The notes beneath the pieces are model-generated. The model did no database searches, was not told the origin of the DNA, and was given only the letters and a program-made list of their open reading frames with translations. Positions 35,993 to 45,086 of a DNA stretch of 64,000 nt are shown here, in pieces; the stretch's first letter is position 1; each line of letters begins with the position of its first letter. The stretch comes from Stenotrophomonas maltophilia (lineage in GTDB: Bacteria; Pseudomonadota; Gammaproteobacteria; Xanthomonadales; Xanthomonadaceae). A program made the translations under genes and the position numbers. The DNA lies in NCBI GenBank assembly GCA_900113425.1, contig FOZF01000001.1, forward strand, positions 1,032,358-1,096,357, in the 5' to 3' direction.

Positions 35993-36856
35993 ATGACCAC
36001 CATCATCGCCCCGCGCGTACACGACATCGGCGGCCTGGAAGTCCGCCGCGCCGTCCCCACCCTGCAGGCCCGCAGCATCGGTTCGTTCGTATTCGTCGAC
36101 CAGATGGGCCCGGCCGTCCTTACCGCAGGTACCGGCATCGACGTGCGTCCCCATCCGCATATCGGCCTGGCCACCGTCACCTTCCTCTGGTCCGGCGCCA
36201 TCGGCCACCGCGATACGCTCGGCTCGGACCAGGTGATCCGTCCCGGCGACGTCAACTGGATGACCGCCGGCCGCGGCATCGCGCACTCCGAACGCACGCC
36301 CCCGCCGGAGCGCGGTCACGACCACCCGATCCACGGGATGCAGACCTGGGTGGCATTGCCGAAGTCGCACGAGGAAGTGGAGCCGGCGTTCTATCACCAT
36401 GCCGCCGCGACCCTCCCGGAGCAGCGCCGCAACGGTGCCTGGCTGCGCGTGATCGCAGGCCGCGCCTATGGCGAGGAGTCGCCGGTGAAGGTCTTCGCCG
36501 ACACGCTCAATGTAGCCATCGACCTTGATCCCGACGCGGAGATCGACATCGATGACGGCCACCGCGAGCGGGCGCTGTACATCCTCGAAGGCCAGGCGCA
36601 GCTGGATGGCGTGGATATCCCGGCGCAGCACCTGGTGATTCCCGAGGCCGGCGCGCGCGGCCGGCTGCGCGCGAAGACCCCGCTCAAGGCCATGCTGTTC
36701 GGCGGCGAACCGCTGGATGGCCCGCGTCACCTGTGGTGGAACTTCGTTTCCAGCTCCAAGGAGCGCATCGAACAGGCGAAACACGACTGGGAAGCGGGCC
36801 GGTTCGGCAGCATTCCCGGCGACGACAAGGAGTTCATCCCGCTGCCGCAGTACTGA
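35993..36856 (+). CDS. Pirin family protein
   Basis: A 287-residue bicupin. Metal ligands of the N-terminal cupin are visible in VRPHPHIGLATVTFLW and GRGIAHSERTP (His, His, His, Glu). The C-terminal cupin domain (VDIPAQHLVIPEAG region) is less metal-like. Bacterial pirins are iron-containing proteins; some act as quercetin dioxygenases, others bind enzymes such as pyruvate dehydrogenase. Substrate unknown here. The ATG at 35993 has only a weak GCGAGACG before it. A second, more divergent pirin is encoded at 38516. Confidence 0.88.
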   Translation: MTTIIAPRVHDIGGLEVRRAVPTLQARSIGSFVFVDQMGPAVLTAGTGIDVRPHPHIGLATVTFLWSGAIGHRDTLGSDQVIRPGDVNWMTAGRGIAHSERTPPPERGHDHPIHGMQTWVALPKSHEEVEPAFYHHAAATLPEQRRNGAWLRVIAGRAYGEESPVKVFADTLNVAIDLDPDAEIDIDDGHRERALYILEGQAQLDGVDIPAQHLVIPEAGARGRLRAKTPLKAMLFGGEPLDGPRHLWWNFVSSSKERIEQAKHDWEAGRFGSIPGDDKEFIPLPQY

Positions 36857-36931
36857 GCATCGCGCGCTGCACACACCCTGAGGTGTATCCCTGCACCAGC
36901 CTTTGACGCTATCGTCACTCGCCGGTCACTG

Positions 36932-36953
36932 AAATGTGACCTGTTTCACATTT
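36932..36953. promoter_or_regulatory. CRP/Clp-type operator upstream of aquaporin
   Basis: AAATGTGA and TCACATTT, separated by 6 bases, form a perfect 8-bp palindrome identical in form to the CRP consensus half-sites TGTGA-N6-TCACA. Xanthomonads carry the CRP homologue Clp, which uses this site type. The centre is only about 35 bases before the aquaporin ATG, a position that fits repression better than activation. Confidence 0.75.
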
Positions 36954-36977
36954 TAGTTCATCAAAGGAGTGCAGTTC

Positions 36978-37697
36978 ATGAGCATGGGTAAACGCTTGGC
37001 CGCCGAGTTCCTCGGCACTTTCTGGCTGGTTCTGGGTGGCTGTGGCAGTGCGGTACTGGCTGCCAAGTTCGGTGGCGACGGCAATCCGCTGGGCATCGGC
37101 TTCCTGGGCGTGGCCCTCGCGTTCGGCTTGACCGTGGTCACCGGTGCCTACGCATTCGGCCACGTGTCCGGCGCGCACTTCAATCCGGCAGTCAGCGTGG
37201 GCCTGTGGGCTGGCGGCCGCTTCCCGGCCCGCGACCTGGTGCCGTACATCATCGCCCAGGTCGCGGGTGGCCTGCTGGCGGGCTTCATCCTGCTGCAGAT
37301 CGCTTCCGGCGCCAGCGGCTTCGCCATCGACGGCAGCCAGGCCGGGGCGTTCGCCAGCAACGGCTACGGCGCGCTGTCGCCCGGCGGGTACAGCGTGGCG
37401 GCCGCCTTCCTGTGCGAAGTGGTGCTGACTGCGGTGTTCCTGGTCGTGATCATGGGCGCCACCCATGGCAAGGCACCGGCAGGTTTCGCCCCGCTGGCGA
37501 TCGGTCTGGCATTGACCCTGATCCATCTGATCAGCATCCCGGTCACCAACACGTCGGTGAACCCGGCTCGGTCCACCGCGGTGGCGTTCTTTGCCGGCAG
37601 TGGCGCGGTCAGCCAGCTCTGGCTGTTCTGGGTGGCCCCCCTGCTGGGCGGCATGATCGGCGGCATCATCTACAAGTGGGTCGGCAACGACCGTTGA
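36978..37697 (+). CDS. aqpZ: Aquaporin Z
   Basis: A 239-residue water channel with six membrane helices. The two NPA boxes are intact: HFNPAVSVG and VNPARSTAV, the second followed by the selectivity-filter Arg. The N-terminus [27 protein letters not shown] is typical of AqpZ rather than the glycerol facilitator GlpF. The ATG at 36978 has AAGGAG 8 bases upstream and is preferred over the ATG three codons earlier. A CRP-type operator lies just upstream; a 14-bp GC hairpin without T tract follows at 37709-37739. Confidence 0.94.
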   Translation: MSMGKRLAAEFLGTFWLVLGGCGSAVLAAKFGGDGNPLGIGFLGVALAFGLTVVTGAYAFGHVSGAHFNPAVSVGLWAGGRFPARDLVPYIIAQVAGGLLAGFILLQIASGASGFAIDGSQAGAFASNGYGALSPGGYSVAAAFLCEVVLTAVFLVVIMGATHGKAPAGFAPLAIGLALTLIHLISIPVTNTSVNPARSTAVAFFAGSGAVSQLWLFWVAPLLGGMIGGIIYKWVGNDR

Positions 37698-37708
37698 GTG
37701 CTGCCCGG

Positions 37709-37739
37709 ACCATTGCGGCCGACGTTCGGCCGCAATGGT
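37709..37739 (+). other. Hairpin after aqpZ
   Basis: A perfect 14-bp stem starting ACCATTGCGGCCGA with a 3-base loop, 12 bases after the stop. No T tract, so it may stabilise the 3-prime end or act with Rho. Confidence 0.5.
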
Positions 37740-37895
37740 TACGGTTGTAACCGCAATTTGTGCGGGCGCTCACGTTCCGTTAAGGTCTGTTTGACCGCTT
37801 GTGCACATGCCGGGCGGGGATGGCATCCGGGGATGGGATGCTACGGCCGCCAGCAGCACTGGCGGCGTCACACGACACGCCACCTTGGGGGATGC

Positions 37896-38354
37896 ATGAA
37901 GTTCGCGCCTGTTGTCCTGTCGAGCCTGTTGTTTGCTGCGGCCCAGGCCGCCGCGCAGGCACCCGCCGAATGTCCTTCGCTGCCGGCCAGCAGCGGCCTG
38001 AAATGGCAGCAGCAGGTGCAGTCGGACTTCCTGCTCTGCCGCGCCAGCACCGAGGATGGACGGGAAGTACTGAGCCTGATGCTGAGCGCACGCGATCCGG
38101 CGATTCCGCTCAGCCGCTCGCTGCGCCAGGAAAAAGGCAGTTTCGCCGGCGAGTCACTGTACTGGTACCAGCCCGATCTGGGTGGACAGCAACCGCCGGG
38201 TTACGCCGAACGACGCATCAGCGTGATCAAGCTGGACAAGGGCCGCTATGCGCAGATCGCGCTGTACCCGGGCAGCACGCAGGAACTGGGTTCGCTGCAG
38301 CAGCTGGCGCAGGGCATGAGCCTGACGCCCTCAGCCGTAGCCGCCGGACGTTGA
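37896..38354 (+). CDS. Hypothetical exported protein, 152 aa
   Basis: The protein opens with a signal peptide (MKFAPVVLSSLLFAAAQAAAQA, cleavage near AQA), so it is probably periplasmic. The mature part has two Cys (ECPSL and LLCRAS) that could form a disulfide, and no recognised motif. The ATG at 37896 follows GGGGGATGC. The gene is transcribed with the aquaporin but has its own ~200-base upstream gap. I do not recognise a family. Confidence 0.7.
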   Translation: MKFAPVVLSSLLFAAAQAAAQAPAECPSLPASSGLKWQQQVQSDFLLCRASTEDGREVLSLMLSARDPAIPLSRSLRQEKGSFAGESLYWYQPDLGGQQPPGYAERRISVIKLDKGRYAQIALYPGSTQELGSLQQLAQGMSLTPSAVAAGR

Positions 38355-38462
38355 CGGTGATGGGGATGACTGCCTGGCAGCATCCCCGCCGGATCCGACG
38401 CGTCGGCGGCAACGCCGGGCATGGCCTGATGGACGTCGGTTGCGCGTGGTGTGCCGGAGATC

Positions 38463-38485
38463 CGCCGGGCATGGCCCGGCGCTAC
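38463..38485 (-). repeat. SMAG-type GTAG hairpin repeat
   Basis: On the minus strand GTAG is followed by the stem CGCCGGGC / GCCCGGCG with a 3-base loop. This matches the GTAG-headed repeats described in S. maltophilia. A degenerate half copy (CGCCGGGCATGGCC) lies at 38413-38426. Confidence 0.75.
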
Positions 38486-38515
38486 CGGCTTCCGCCGGGG
38501 CGGCGACGTCGGCCC

Positions 38516-39367
38516 TCAGAACCTGCCTTCCTGGAAATCGACGAAGGCCTGCATCAGTTCCTGCCGCGTGTTCATCACGAACGGGCCATGCCGCATCACC
38601 GGCTCCCGCAGCGGTCGGCCGGCCACCAGAATCAGCCGCGCCCCTTCGCTGCCAGCCGAAACGTGCAGCTGTTCACCGCCACCGAGCACCGCCAGTTCCT
38701 GGCGCGCCACATCACGTGCGGCATCCTGCTCGCCGACCGTCATCGCGCCCTCGAAGACATAGGCAAAGGCGTTGTGGCCTTCCGGAAGCGTGTAGGTCCA
38801 GGCACGATCGGCCTCGAGGCGGACGTCCAGATACAACGGATCGGTGGCCGGCTGCACGATCGGGCCGGTGGTGCCATCGACAGTACCGGCGATCACCTTC
38901 ACCTCCACACCCGGCTCCGGCCGCACCACCGGGATGCGCTCGGGCGCGAACTCCTGGTACTTCGGGTCCGTCATCTTCTCGCGCGCGGGCAGGTTCACCC
39001 ACAACTGGAAACCGCGCATCTGCCCGCTTTCCTGTTCCGGCATCTCCGAATGCACCAGGCCCCGGCCTGCGGTCATCCACTGCACGCTGCCCGGGGTCAG
39101 CAGGCCCTCGTTGCCATGGTTGTCGCGGTGGCGCATGCGCCCGTCCAGCATGTAGGTGACCGTCTCGAAACCGCGGTGCGGATGCTCCGGGAAACCGGCG
39201 ATGTAGTCTTCAGCGCGGTCCGTACCGAATTCATCCAGCAGCAGGAACGGATCCAGATCCGGCAGCGTCGGGCCGCCGATGACACGGGTCAGGCGCACAC
39301 CGGCGCCGTCGGACGTGGGCATGCCACGGATGGTGCGCAGGACGCGGACCGGTTCGGGAAGGCTCAT
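38516..39367 (-). CDS. Pirin family protein (second)
   Basis: A 283-residue bicupin with the metal-binding N-terminal cupin pattern PEHPHRGFETVTYMLDG and GRGLVHSEMPE. The C-terminal cupin ends with a conserved RHGPFVMNTRQELMQAF segment typical of the pirin branch with YhhW-like length. The ATG at 39367 has AGGAG 6 bases upstream. It is only distantly similar to the pirin at 35993, so the two are separate lineages rather than a recent duplication. It is divergent from cstA; a co-regulated role is not evident. Confidence 0.88.
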   Translation of the reverse strand: MSLPEPVRVLRTIRGMPTSDGAGVRLTRVIGGPTLPDLDPFLLLDEFGTDRAEDYIAGFPEHPHRGFETVTYMLDGRMRHRDNHGNEGLLTPGSVQWMTAGRGLVHSEMPEQESGQMRGFQLWVNLPAREKMTDPKYQEFAPERIPVVRPEPGVEVKVIAGTVDGTTGPIVQPATDPLYLDVRLEADRAWTYTLPEGHNAFAYVFEGAMTVGEQDAARDVARQELAVLGGGEQLHVSAGSEGARLILVAGRPLREPVMRHGPFVMNTRQELMQAFVDFQEGRF

Positions 39368-39539
39368 GGCGACTCCTGTTGGATGGATGCCACTGAAGAT
39401 GGACGCCGCGGCGCCGTCCGCCAATGGATGACGCCGCAACCGATTGTTCCATCCCTGGTGTTCGCCGGGCGTCATGCCGGCGCTTCCGCGGCACGGATGT
39501 CTGCCCGCGGCCCATGCCGCACACGCGGTCACCACCTTC

Positions 39540-39554
39540 GTACGACCAAAGTAC
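39540..39554. promoter_or_regulatory. Possible GTAC-N7-GTAC regulator site upstream of cstA
   Basis: GTACGACCAAAGTAC is an inverted repeat of GTAC with 7 bases between, 83 bases before the cstA ATG. LuxR-type regulators of acetate and starvation genes use sites of this general form; assignment is speculative. Confidence 0.3.
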
Positions 39555-39636
39555 TACCGCCGATGGGCCCCGCACGCATTGACCCTGTCAAGGGCACGCG
39601 GGACTCTTTGACTGTCTTTCCGGGAGAGAGCACCTC

Positions 39637-41718
39637 ATGAAAGGGTTTGCCAAACTGGGTTGGGCGGCACTCGCCCTGCTCGGCGCGTTCTGTCTGGGCA
39701 CCGTGGCCTTGCGCCGCGGCGAACACATCAACGCGCTGTGGATCGTCGTCGCCGCTGTTTCGATCTACCTGATCGCCTATCGCTTCTACAGCCTGTTCAT
39801 CGCCAACAAGGTGATGCAGGTCGATCCGACCCGGGCTACGCCGGCGGTGATCAACAACGATGGCCTGGACTACGTGCCGACCAACAAGCACGTGCTGTTC
39901 GGCCACCACTTCGCGGCCATCGCCGGCGCCGGTCCACTGGTGGGCCCGGTGCTCGCGGCGCAGATGGGCTACCTGCCCGGACTGCTGTGGCTGGTGGTGG
40001 GCGTGGTGCTGGCAGGTGCGGTACAGGACTTCATGGTCCTGTTCCTGTCCAGCCGGCGCAACGGCCGCTCGCTGGGCGATCTGGTCCGCGAGGAAATGGG
40101 ACAGGTGCCCGGCACCATCGCGCTGTTCGGCGCGTTCCTGATCATGATCATCATCCTGGCGGTGCTGGCGATGGTGGTGGTCAAGGCGCTGGCGGAAAGC
40201 CCCTGGGGCATGTTCACGGTGATAGCCACGATGCCCATCGCGATCCTGATGGGCATCTACATGCGCTACATCCGGCCGGGCAAGATCGGCGAGATCTCGG
40301 TGGTGGGCCTGGTGCTGCTGCTGGCCGCGATCTGGTACGGCGGCAAGGTCGCTGCAGATCCGGTGTGGGGCCCGGCCTTCACCTTCACCGGCACGCAGAT
40401 CACCTGGATGCTGATCGGCTACGGTTTCGTCGCTTCGGTGCTGCCCGTGTGGCTGCTGCTGGCACCGCGCGACTACCTGTCGACCTTCCTCAAGATCGGC
40501 ACCATCGTCGCTCTGGCCATCGGCATCCTGATCGTGATGCCCGAGCTGAAAATGCCCGCACTGACCCAGTTCGCCGCCAGTGGCGATGGCCCGGTGTGGA
40601 AGGGCGGCATGTTCCCGTTCCTGTTCATCACCATTGCCTGCGGCGCGGTCTCCGGCTTCCACGCACTGATTTCCTCGGGCACCACGCCGAAGCTGCTGGC
40701 CAATGAATCGCACATGCGCTACATCGGCTATGGCGGCATGCTGATGGAATCGTTCGTGGCGGTGATGGCGCTGGTGGCTGCGTCGATCATCGATCCGGGC
40801 ATCTACTTCGCGATGAACAGCCCGGCGGCGGTGATCGGTGCCGATGCGGCGTCTGCCGCGCACTACATCACCAACACCTGGGGCTTCACCATCACGCCGG
40901 AACAGCTGACCGCCACGGCCGCCGCGATCGGCGAGCCGACGATCCTGCACCGCGCCGGTGGTGCTCCGACGCTGGCGGTGGGCATCGCAATGATCCTGCA
41001 TGAAGCCATTCCCAGCGGCAGCGACGCGATGATGGCGTTCTGGTACCACTTCGCCATCCTGTTCGAAGCGCTGTTCATCCTGACCGCCGTGGATGCGGGC
41101 ACCCGCGCGGGCCGCTTCATGCTGCAGGATCTGCTGGGCAACTTCATTCCGGCGCTGAAGAAGACCGAGTCGTGGACGGCCAACATCATCGGCACGGCCG
41201 GCTGCGTGGCGCTGTGGGGCTACCTGCTCTACACCGGCGTGGTCGATCCCTTCGGTGGCATCCAGACCCTGTGGCCGCTGTTCGGCATTTCCAACCAGAT
41301 GCTGGCGGGCATTGCCCTGATGCTCGGTACCGTGGTGCTGTTCAAGATGAAGCGTGACCGCTACGCGTGGGTGACCGCGGTACCGGCCACCTGGCTGCTG
41401 ATCTGCACCACCTACGCCGGCTTCATCAAGATCTTCGACAGCAACCCGGCACAGGGCTTCCTGGCGCAGGCGCACAAGTTCCAGGCCGCCATCGCCAGCG
41501 ACACCATCACCGCACCGGCCAAGTCGGTGGCGCAGATGCAGCAGATCGTGGTCAATGCCTACGTCAACACCGGCCTGACCGCGTTGTTCCTGCTGGTGGT
41601 GGGCGCGGTGCTGACCTATTCGATCCGCACGATCCTGGCCGCACGCCGCAATCCGCAGCGCAGCGACCGCGAGACCCCGTACGTGGCGCTGAAGCCACAT
41701 GAAATGGTGGATCTGTAA
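39637..41718 (+). CDS. cstA: Carbon starvation protein CstA (peptide/pyruvate transporter family)
   Basis: A 693-residue inner-membrane transporter with about 16-18 hydrophobic segments. Family hallmarks are the [21 protein letters not shown] and [18 protein letters not shown] segments near residues 90-145 and [11 protein letters not shown] further on. E. coli CstA and its paralogue BtsT import peptides or pyruvate, induced by carbon starvation. The ATG at 39637 follows GGGAGAGAGCACC. The stop overlaps the next start (TAATG), coupling it to the YbdD protein that always accompanies CstA. Confidence 0.95.
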   Translation: MKGFAKLGWAALALLGAFCLGTVALRRGEHINALWIVVAAVSIYLIAYRFYSLFIANKVMQVDPTRATPAVINNDGLDYVPTNKHVLFGHHFAAIAGAGPLVGPVLAAQMGYLPGLLWLVVGVVLAGAVQDFMVLFLSSRRNGRSLGDLVREEMGQVPGTIALFGAFLIMIIILAVLAMVVVKALAESPWGMFTVIATMPIAILMGIYMRYIRPGKIGEISVVGLVLLLAAIWYGGKVAADPVWGPAFTFTGTQITWMLIGYGFVASVLPVWLLLAPRDYLSTFLKIGTIVALAIGILIVMPELKMPALTQFAASGDGPVWKGGMFPFLFITIACGAVSGFHALISSGTTPKLLANESHMRYIGYGGMLMESFVAVMALVAASIIDPGIYFAMNSPAAVIGADAASAAHYITNTWGFTITPEQLTATAAAIGEPTILHRAGGAPTLAVGIAMILHEAIPSGSDAMMAFWYHFAILFEALFILTAVDAGTRAGRFMLQDLLGNFIPALKKTESWTANIIGTAGCVALWGYLLYTGVVDPFGGIQTLWPLFGISNQMLAGIALMLGTVVLFKMKRDRYAWVTAVPATWLLICTTYAGFIKIFDSNPAQGFLAQAHKFQAAIASDTITAPAKSVAQMQQIVVNAYVNTGLTALFLLVVGAVLTYSIRTILAARRNPQRSDRETPYVALKPHEMVDL

Positions 41719-41942
41719 TGAGCACGCAACTGGTTCTCGTTGGCCAGTACCAGGCGCACCGCCGCTTGTGGCGACGCCTGGTGCAGACGGCACGCCTGTG
41801 CTGCGGCATTCCTGATTACGACAACTACGTCCGGCACATGCTGGAGAAGCATCCGGACCAGGAACCGATGGACTACAAGACGTTCTTCCGCGAACGTCAG
41901 GAAGCGCGGTACGGCGGACGCAACGGCGGACGCTGCTGCTGA
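41718..41942 (+). CDS. YbdD/YjiX family small protein
   Basis: A 74-residue conserved partner of CstA/BtsT-type transporters. It shows the family core [21 protein letters not shown] and an Arg/Cys-rich tail. Its ATG shares the last A of the cstA stop. These small cytosolic proteins are needed for transporter activity in E. coli. A 12-bp GC hairpin follows the stop. Confidence 0.92.
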   Translation: MSTQLVLVGQYQAHRRLWRRLVQTARLCCGIPDYDNYVRHMLEKHPDQEPMDYKTFFRERQEARYGGRNGGRCC

Positions 41943-41953
41943 AAGGCATGACG

Positions 41954-41982
41954 CGGGCGCCGGGCATGAAGCCCGGCGCCCG
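41954..41982 (+). terminator. Hairpin terminator after cstA-ybdD
   Basis: CGGGCGCCGGGC and GCCCGGCGCCCG, 12-bp perfect stem, 5-base loop, then TTCC: a strong stem with a poor T tract, ending the cstA operon and facing the DUF819 gene. Confidence 0.6.
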
Positions 41983-42012
41983 TTCCAGGGAACCGCGGAG
42001 TGCGACCCGCGC

Positions 42013-43263
42013 TCAGCCGTTGGCCATCCACTTCAGGATCAGGCCGGTGACATAGGCCAGCCCGGTGCCGGTGGCATAGCCCACCGTGCCAAGCAGCACG
42101 CCGACCGGTGCCAGTGTCGGATGGAAGGCCGCAGCCACCACCGGCGCCGATGCCGCCGCACCGATGTTGCCCTGCGAACCAATGGCGAAGAAGAACAGCG
42201 GCGCGCGGACCAGCTTGGCCACGGCCCACAGCACCAGCACGTGGGTCGCCATCCAGATCGCGCCGAGCAGGAACAGCCACGGCCGATCCAGCAGCGACAG
42301 CAGGTTCATCTGCATGCCGATGCAGGCGATCAGGAAGTACAGGAACACCGTGCCCAGGCGCGAGGCACCCGCCGCTTCCAGACGACGTGCACGGGTGAAA
42401 CTCAGGCTCAGGCCCATCGCGGTCGACAGCAGGATCACCCAGACGAACTGGCTGTCCAGGCTGAACTGGCTGGCCCAGCTGACGTTGGCCTTGAACCAGC
42501 CCGACAGCGGCGCGGCGATCGCATGCGCCAGGCCGACACCGCCCAGGGCAACGCCGACGATCACCATCAGGTCGGTCATGCTGGGAATACGCGCGTTCTG
42601 CGCCTCATAGGCGCTGATGCGCGCCTTCATCTCATCGATGGCACGGGTGTCGGCACCGTTGCGCGTGTCGATCTGCTGCGCGCGGTTGGCCAGGAACAGC
42701 AGGATCGCCATCCACAGGCTGGCGCAGGCCACATCGACCACGGCGAACTGCCCGAAGGTCGTGGCATCGGTACCGAAGATCTCGCGCATGGCGACCATGT
42801 TGGCGCCACCGCCGATCCAGCTGCCAGCCAGCGCCGCCATGCCAGCCCAGGTGTCACCGGCCACGGTTTCCGGGTGGATCAGCTTCATCACCTGGAACGA
42901 GACGATGGCACCCAGCATGATGCCGGCGGTACCTGCACAGAACACCAGCAGCAGCTTGGGGCCCAGCTTGGCGATGCCCTTCAGGTCGATCGACAGGGTC
43001 AGCAGCACCAGCGCCGCCGGCAGCAGCACATCGCGCGCCACCGGGTTGTACAGCGAGGTGTTGTGGCCATCGATCAGGCCGGTGGTGTTGTAGATCGCAG
43101 GAACGAAGTAACACAGCAGCAGGGCCGGCACCCAGGCGAAGATCTTCTTCAGCAGGGGAGTGGGACCACTGGCGGCCCAGAAGATCAGGGCCAGGGTTGC
43201 GGCAATCAGGCCCAGGCCAACGATATCGTTGCTGATCAGGGCAGTAGCGGGTTCGGTCGGCAT
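42013..43263 (-). CDS. DUF819 family membrane protein
   Basis: A 416-residue multi-pass inner-membrane protein with about 11 hydrophobic segments. The family marker region is the glycine-rich [13 protein letters not shown] in the middle, and [19 protein letters not shown] near the C-terminus, which looks like a second pseudo-symmetric half. DUF819 (YjcL-like) members resemble keto-acid or citrate-type secondary transporters, but their substrate is unknown. The ATG at 43263 has GAGG 5 bases upstream. Just above it lies an intrinsic-terminator-like hairpin in the leader. It follows cstA-ybdD tail-to-tail. Confidence 0.85.
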   Translation of the reverse strand: MPTEPATALISNDIVGLGLIAATLALIFWAASGPTPLLKKIFAWVPALLLCYFVPAIYNTTGLIDGHNTSLYNPVARDVLLPAALVLLTLSIDLKGIAKLGPKLLLVFCAGTAGIMLGAIVSFQVMKLIHPETVAGDTWAGMAALAGSWIGGGANMVAMREIFGTDATTFGQFAVVDVACASLWMAILLFLANRAQQIDTRNGADTRAIDEMKARISAYEAQNARIPSMTDLMVIVGVALGGVGLAHAIAAPLSGWFKANVSWASQFSLDSQFVWVILLSTAMGLSLSFTRARRLEAAGASRLGTVFLYFLIACIGMQMNLLSLLDRPWLFLLGAIWMATHVLVLWAVAKLVRAPLFFFAIGSQGNIGAAASAPVVAAAFHPTLAPVGVLLGTVGYATGTGLAYVTGLILKWMANG

Positions 43264-43290
43264 GGGATCCTCTGTCGATCGAAAGAGCGG

Positions 43291-43317
43291 AAAAAAAAGC
43301 GCCGCATAAGGCGGCGC
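43291..43317 (-). terminator. Intrinsic terminator in the DUF819 leader
   Basis: Read on the minus strand: GCGCCGC, loop CTTAT, GCGGCGC, then eight T (A run 43291-43298). It ends 28 bases before the DUF819 ATG, so it either blocks read-through from upstream or acts as an attenuator. Confidence 0.8.
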
Positions 43318-43394
43318 GGGTCGAGATTAACACCGTCTTCACGGCCGGTCATGCTGCAGTGCCGGCCTCGCCTGTCCCGGCAAGGAGCGTGTCG

Positions 43395-43779
43395 ATGCAA
43401 CCGGGCGCCTTCTCGGTCAGCCGTTCGGTCAAGGACATGGCCGCCTCCCGCGCGTTCTATGAGGCACTGGGCTTCGCGGTCACCGGCGGCGATGCGACGC
43501 AGAACTGGCTGGTACTGCGCAACGACGGTGTCGTCATCGGCTTGTTCACAGGCATGTTCGACGGCAACTTGCTCGCCTTCAATCCCGGTTGAGACCAGCA
43601 AGCAGGAACTGCCGCGTTTCCAGGACGTCCGCGAACTGCAGGCGGCGCTGGATGCGCAGGGAATCGCGCTGCAGGTATGGGCCGATCCCGACAGTGAAGG
43701 CCCCGCCTTCCTGCGACTGATCGATCCGGACGGCAACGTGATCCTGGCCGACCAGCATGTGCAGCGGCCGAAGGCCTGA
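43395..43779 (+). pseudogene. VOC (glyoxalase-like) protein, frameshifted
   Basis: The gene begins at ATG 43395 (AAGGAG 8 bases upstream) and reads [21 protein letters not shown]..., a VOC metalloprotein fold, up to NPG then TGA at 43590-43592. Removing the single A at 43592 restores the family phrase FNPGWTSKQELPRFQDVREL and an open frame to 43779 (127 aa total), including DPDGNVILAD. The break is therefore one extra base: a recent inactivation or a sequencing error. Intact members are small dioxygenase/glyoxalase-like proteins. Confidence 0.8.
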
Positions 43780-43793
43780 TCCCGCGACTGCGA

Positions 43794-45086
43794 TCATCCG
43801 CCGGGGCGGGAGGCACTGAAATCCAGGGTGGCCTGCGTTCCTCGCGGCTCGCAGGGCTGCAGCTGCAGGGTCCAGCCAAGGTGCTCGCACAGGCGCGCGA
43901 TCAGGTCCAGGCCGATCCCGCCACGATCGACACGCTCTCCCCGGGCCATGCGTGCGTGGATCGCAGCGATCTCCTCCGGGCTCATGCCATGCCCCGGGTC
44001 CTGCAGGGTCAGCACCGCCGAAGCGCTCAGGCGCAGTTCGATGTGCCCGCGGCCGCTGTTCTCGATCGCGTTGCGCAACAGGTTGCCGATCGCCGCCTGC
44101 ACCACCGCCAGCGGGGCGACGATGTCCACCGGCGCGGCCTGGATACCGATGCTCAGGTCCTTGTCGCCCAGCAGATGGCGATGATGCTCGACGATGTCCG
44201 GCAGCAGCTGGTCCAGTGCGATGCGTTCGGCACGCGCCGCCAGCCGCGCCGGATCGCGCGCCAGCACCAGCAGCAGCTCGATCAGCTGCTCCACGCCCTG
44301 CGCGGTGCGCAGCACGCGCTGGATCTGCTGCCGGGCACGGTCTGGCAGGCCCGGCTGCTCCAGTGCCAGCTCGGCGGCGCCGGTCATCACCGCAATGGGG
44401 GTGCGCAGCTCATGGCTGGCAGTGCTGATGAAGACCCGCTCGCGTTCAACGAACTGCTCGTTGCGTTCGAGGTAGTCGTTCAACGCATCGGCGATGGTGT
44501 GCAGCTCGGAGCTGCCACGCGGGTCGACATCGATGCGCTGGCCCTGCGCGCCCGGCCGCAGCGCGCCGATGCGCTGCGCCAGCAGGCTGAGCGGACGCAC
44601 CATGCGCTCCATGCCGAACGACGCCATCAGCACGGTGACGAAGATCATGATCACCCCGGCCAGCATCACCCAGCGCGTGGCGAACTGCTCAAGGTCGTGG
44701 AAGTCGGAGATGTCCAGCACCAGCGCAACGCGCCCCATCGAGTCCGTGTCACGCACCATGACCGCCGTTTCGCGATCCTTCACCATCACCCCGTCATGCA
44801 GGCCGGGATGCAGGGTGCGCAGGCTGTCAGGCAGGTTCACCGCGTCGAAACGGTACAGGCTGAGCGTGTCCGAGTCCTGCCATCGATAGTGTGGCTCGTG
44901 CTCGACATGCTCGACGATGCTGTCCAGTTCGGAGTTGAGCAGCGCGCGCCAGGCGGCGTGTTCCGCGTGCTCGTGCACATAGTTGCCTACGCTGAACACT
45001 GCCAGCGAAAGCAATGCCAGGTAGCCCAGCAGCCACCACAGCACGCGGCGGTACAGCGGGCCGGGTTTACGCGCCTTCATCGTCAT
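43794..45086 (-). CDS. Sensor histidine kinase (PmrB/PhoQ-like)
   Basis: A 430-residue inner-membrane kinase. Two membrane segments (residues ~15-37 and 138-158) enclose a periplasmic sensor of about 100 residues, followed by HAMP. The phospho-acceptor is His225 in SHELRTPI, and the ATPase domain shows NLLRNAIENSGRG (N box), LQDPGHGMSPEEI (G1) and GGIGLDLIARL (G2). Its start overlaps the regulator gene by ~14-20 bases. Its position next to lipid A modification genes suggests sensing of cationic peptides, acidity or divalent metals; that is inference. Confidence 0.9.
   Translation of the reverse strand: MTMKARKPGPLYRRVLWWLLGYLALLSLAVFSVGNYVHEHAEHAAWRALLNSELDSIVEHVEHEPHYRWQDSDTLSLYRFDAVNLPDSLRTLHPGLHDGVMVKDRETAVMVRDTDSMGRVALVLDISDFHDLEQFATRWVMLAGVIMIFVTVLMASFGMERMVRPLSLLAQRIGALRPGAQGQRIDVDPRGSSELHTIADALNDYLERNEQFVERERVFISTASHELRTPIAVMTGAAELALEQPGLPDRARQQIQRVLRTAQGVEQLIELLLVLARDPARLAARAERIALDQLLPDIVEHHRHLLGDKDLSIGIQAAPVDIVAPLAVVQAAIGNLLRNAIENSGRGHIELRLSASAVLTLQDPGHGMSPEEIAAIHARMARGERVDRGGIGLDLIARLCEHLGWTLQLQPCEPRGTQATLDFSASRPGG

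Noticed and set aside
33341-36874. Open frame of 1177 codons on the minus strand opposite the fatty-acid oxidation and pirin genes
   Set aside because: Shadow of high-GC codon bias: it crosses two well-supported plus-strand genes and the palindromes, with His/Arg/Gly-rich composition and no domain.
37709-37739. Classical terminator after aqpZ
   Set aside because: Strong 14-bp stem but no T tract, so listed only as a hairpin.
39529-41967. 812-codon minus frame opposite cstA
   Set aside because: Shadow of cstA; Gln/His/Arg-rich with no recognisable fold.
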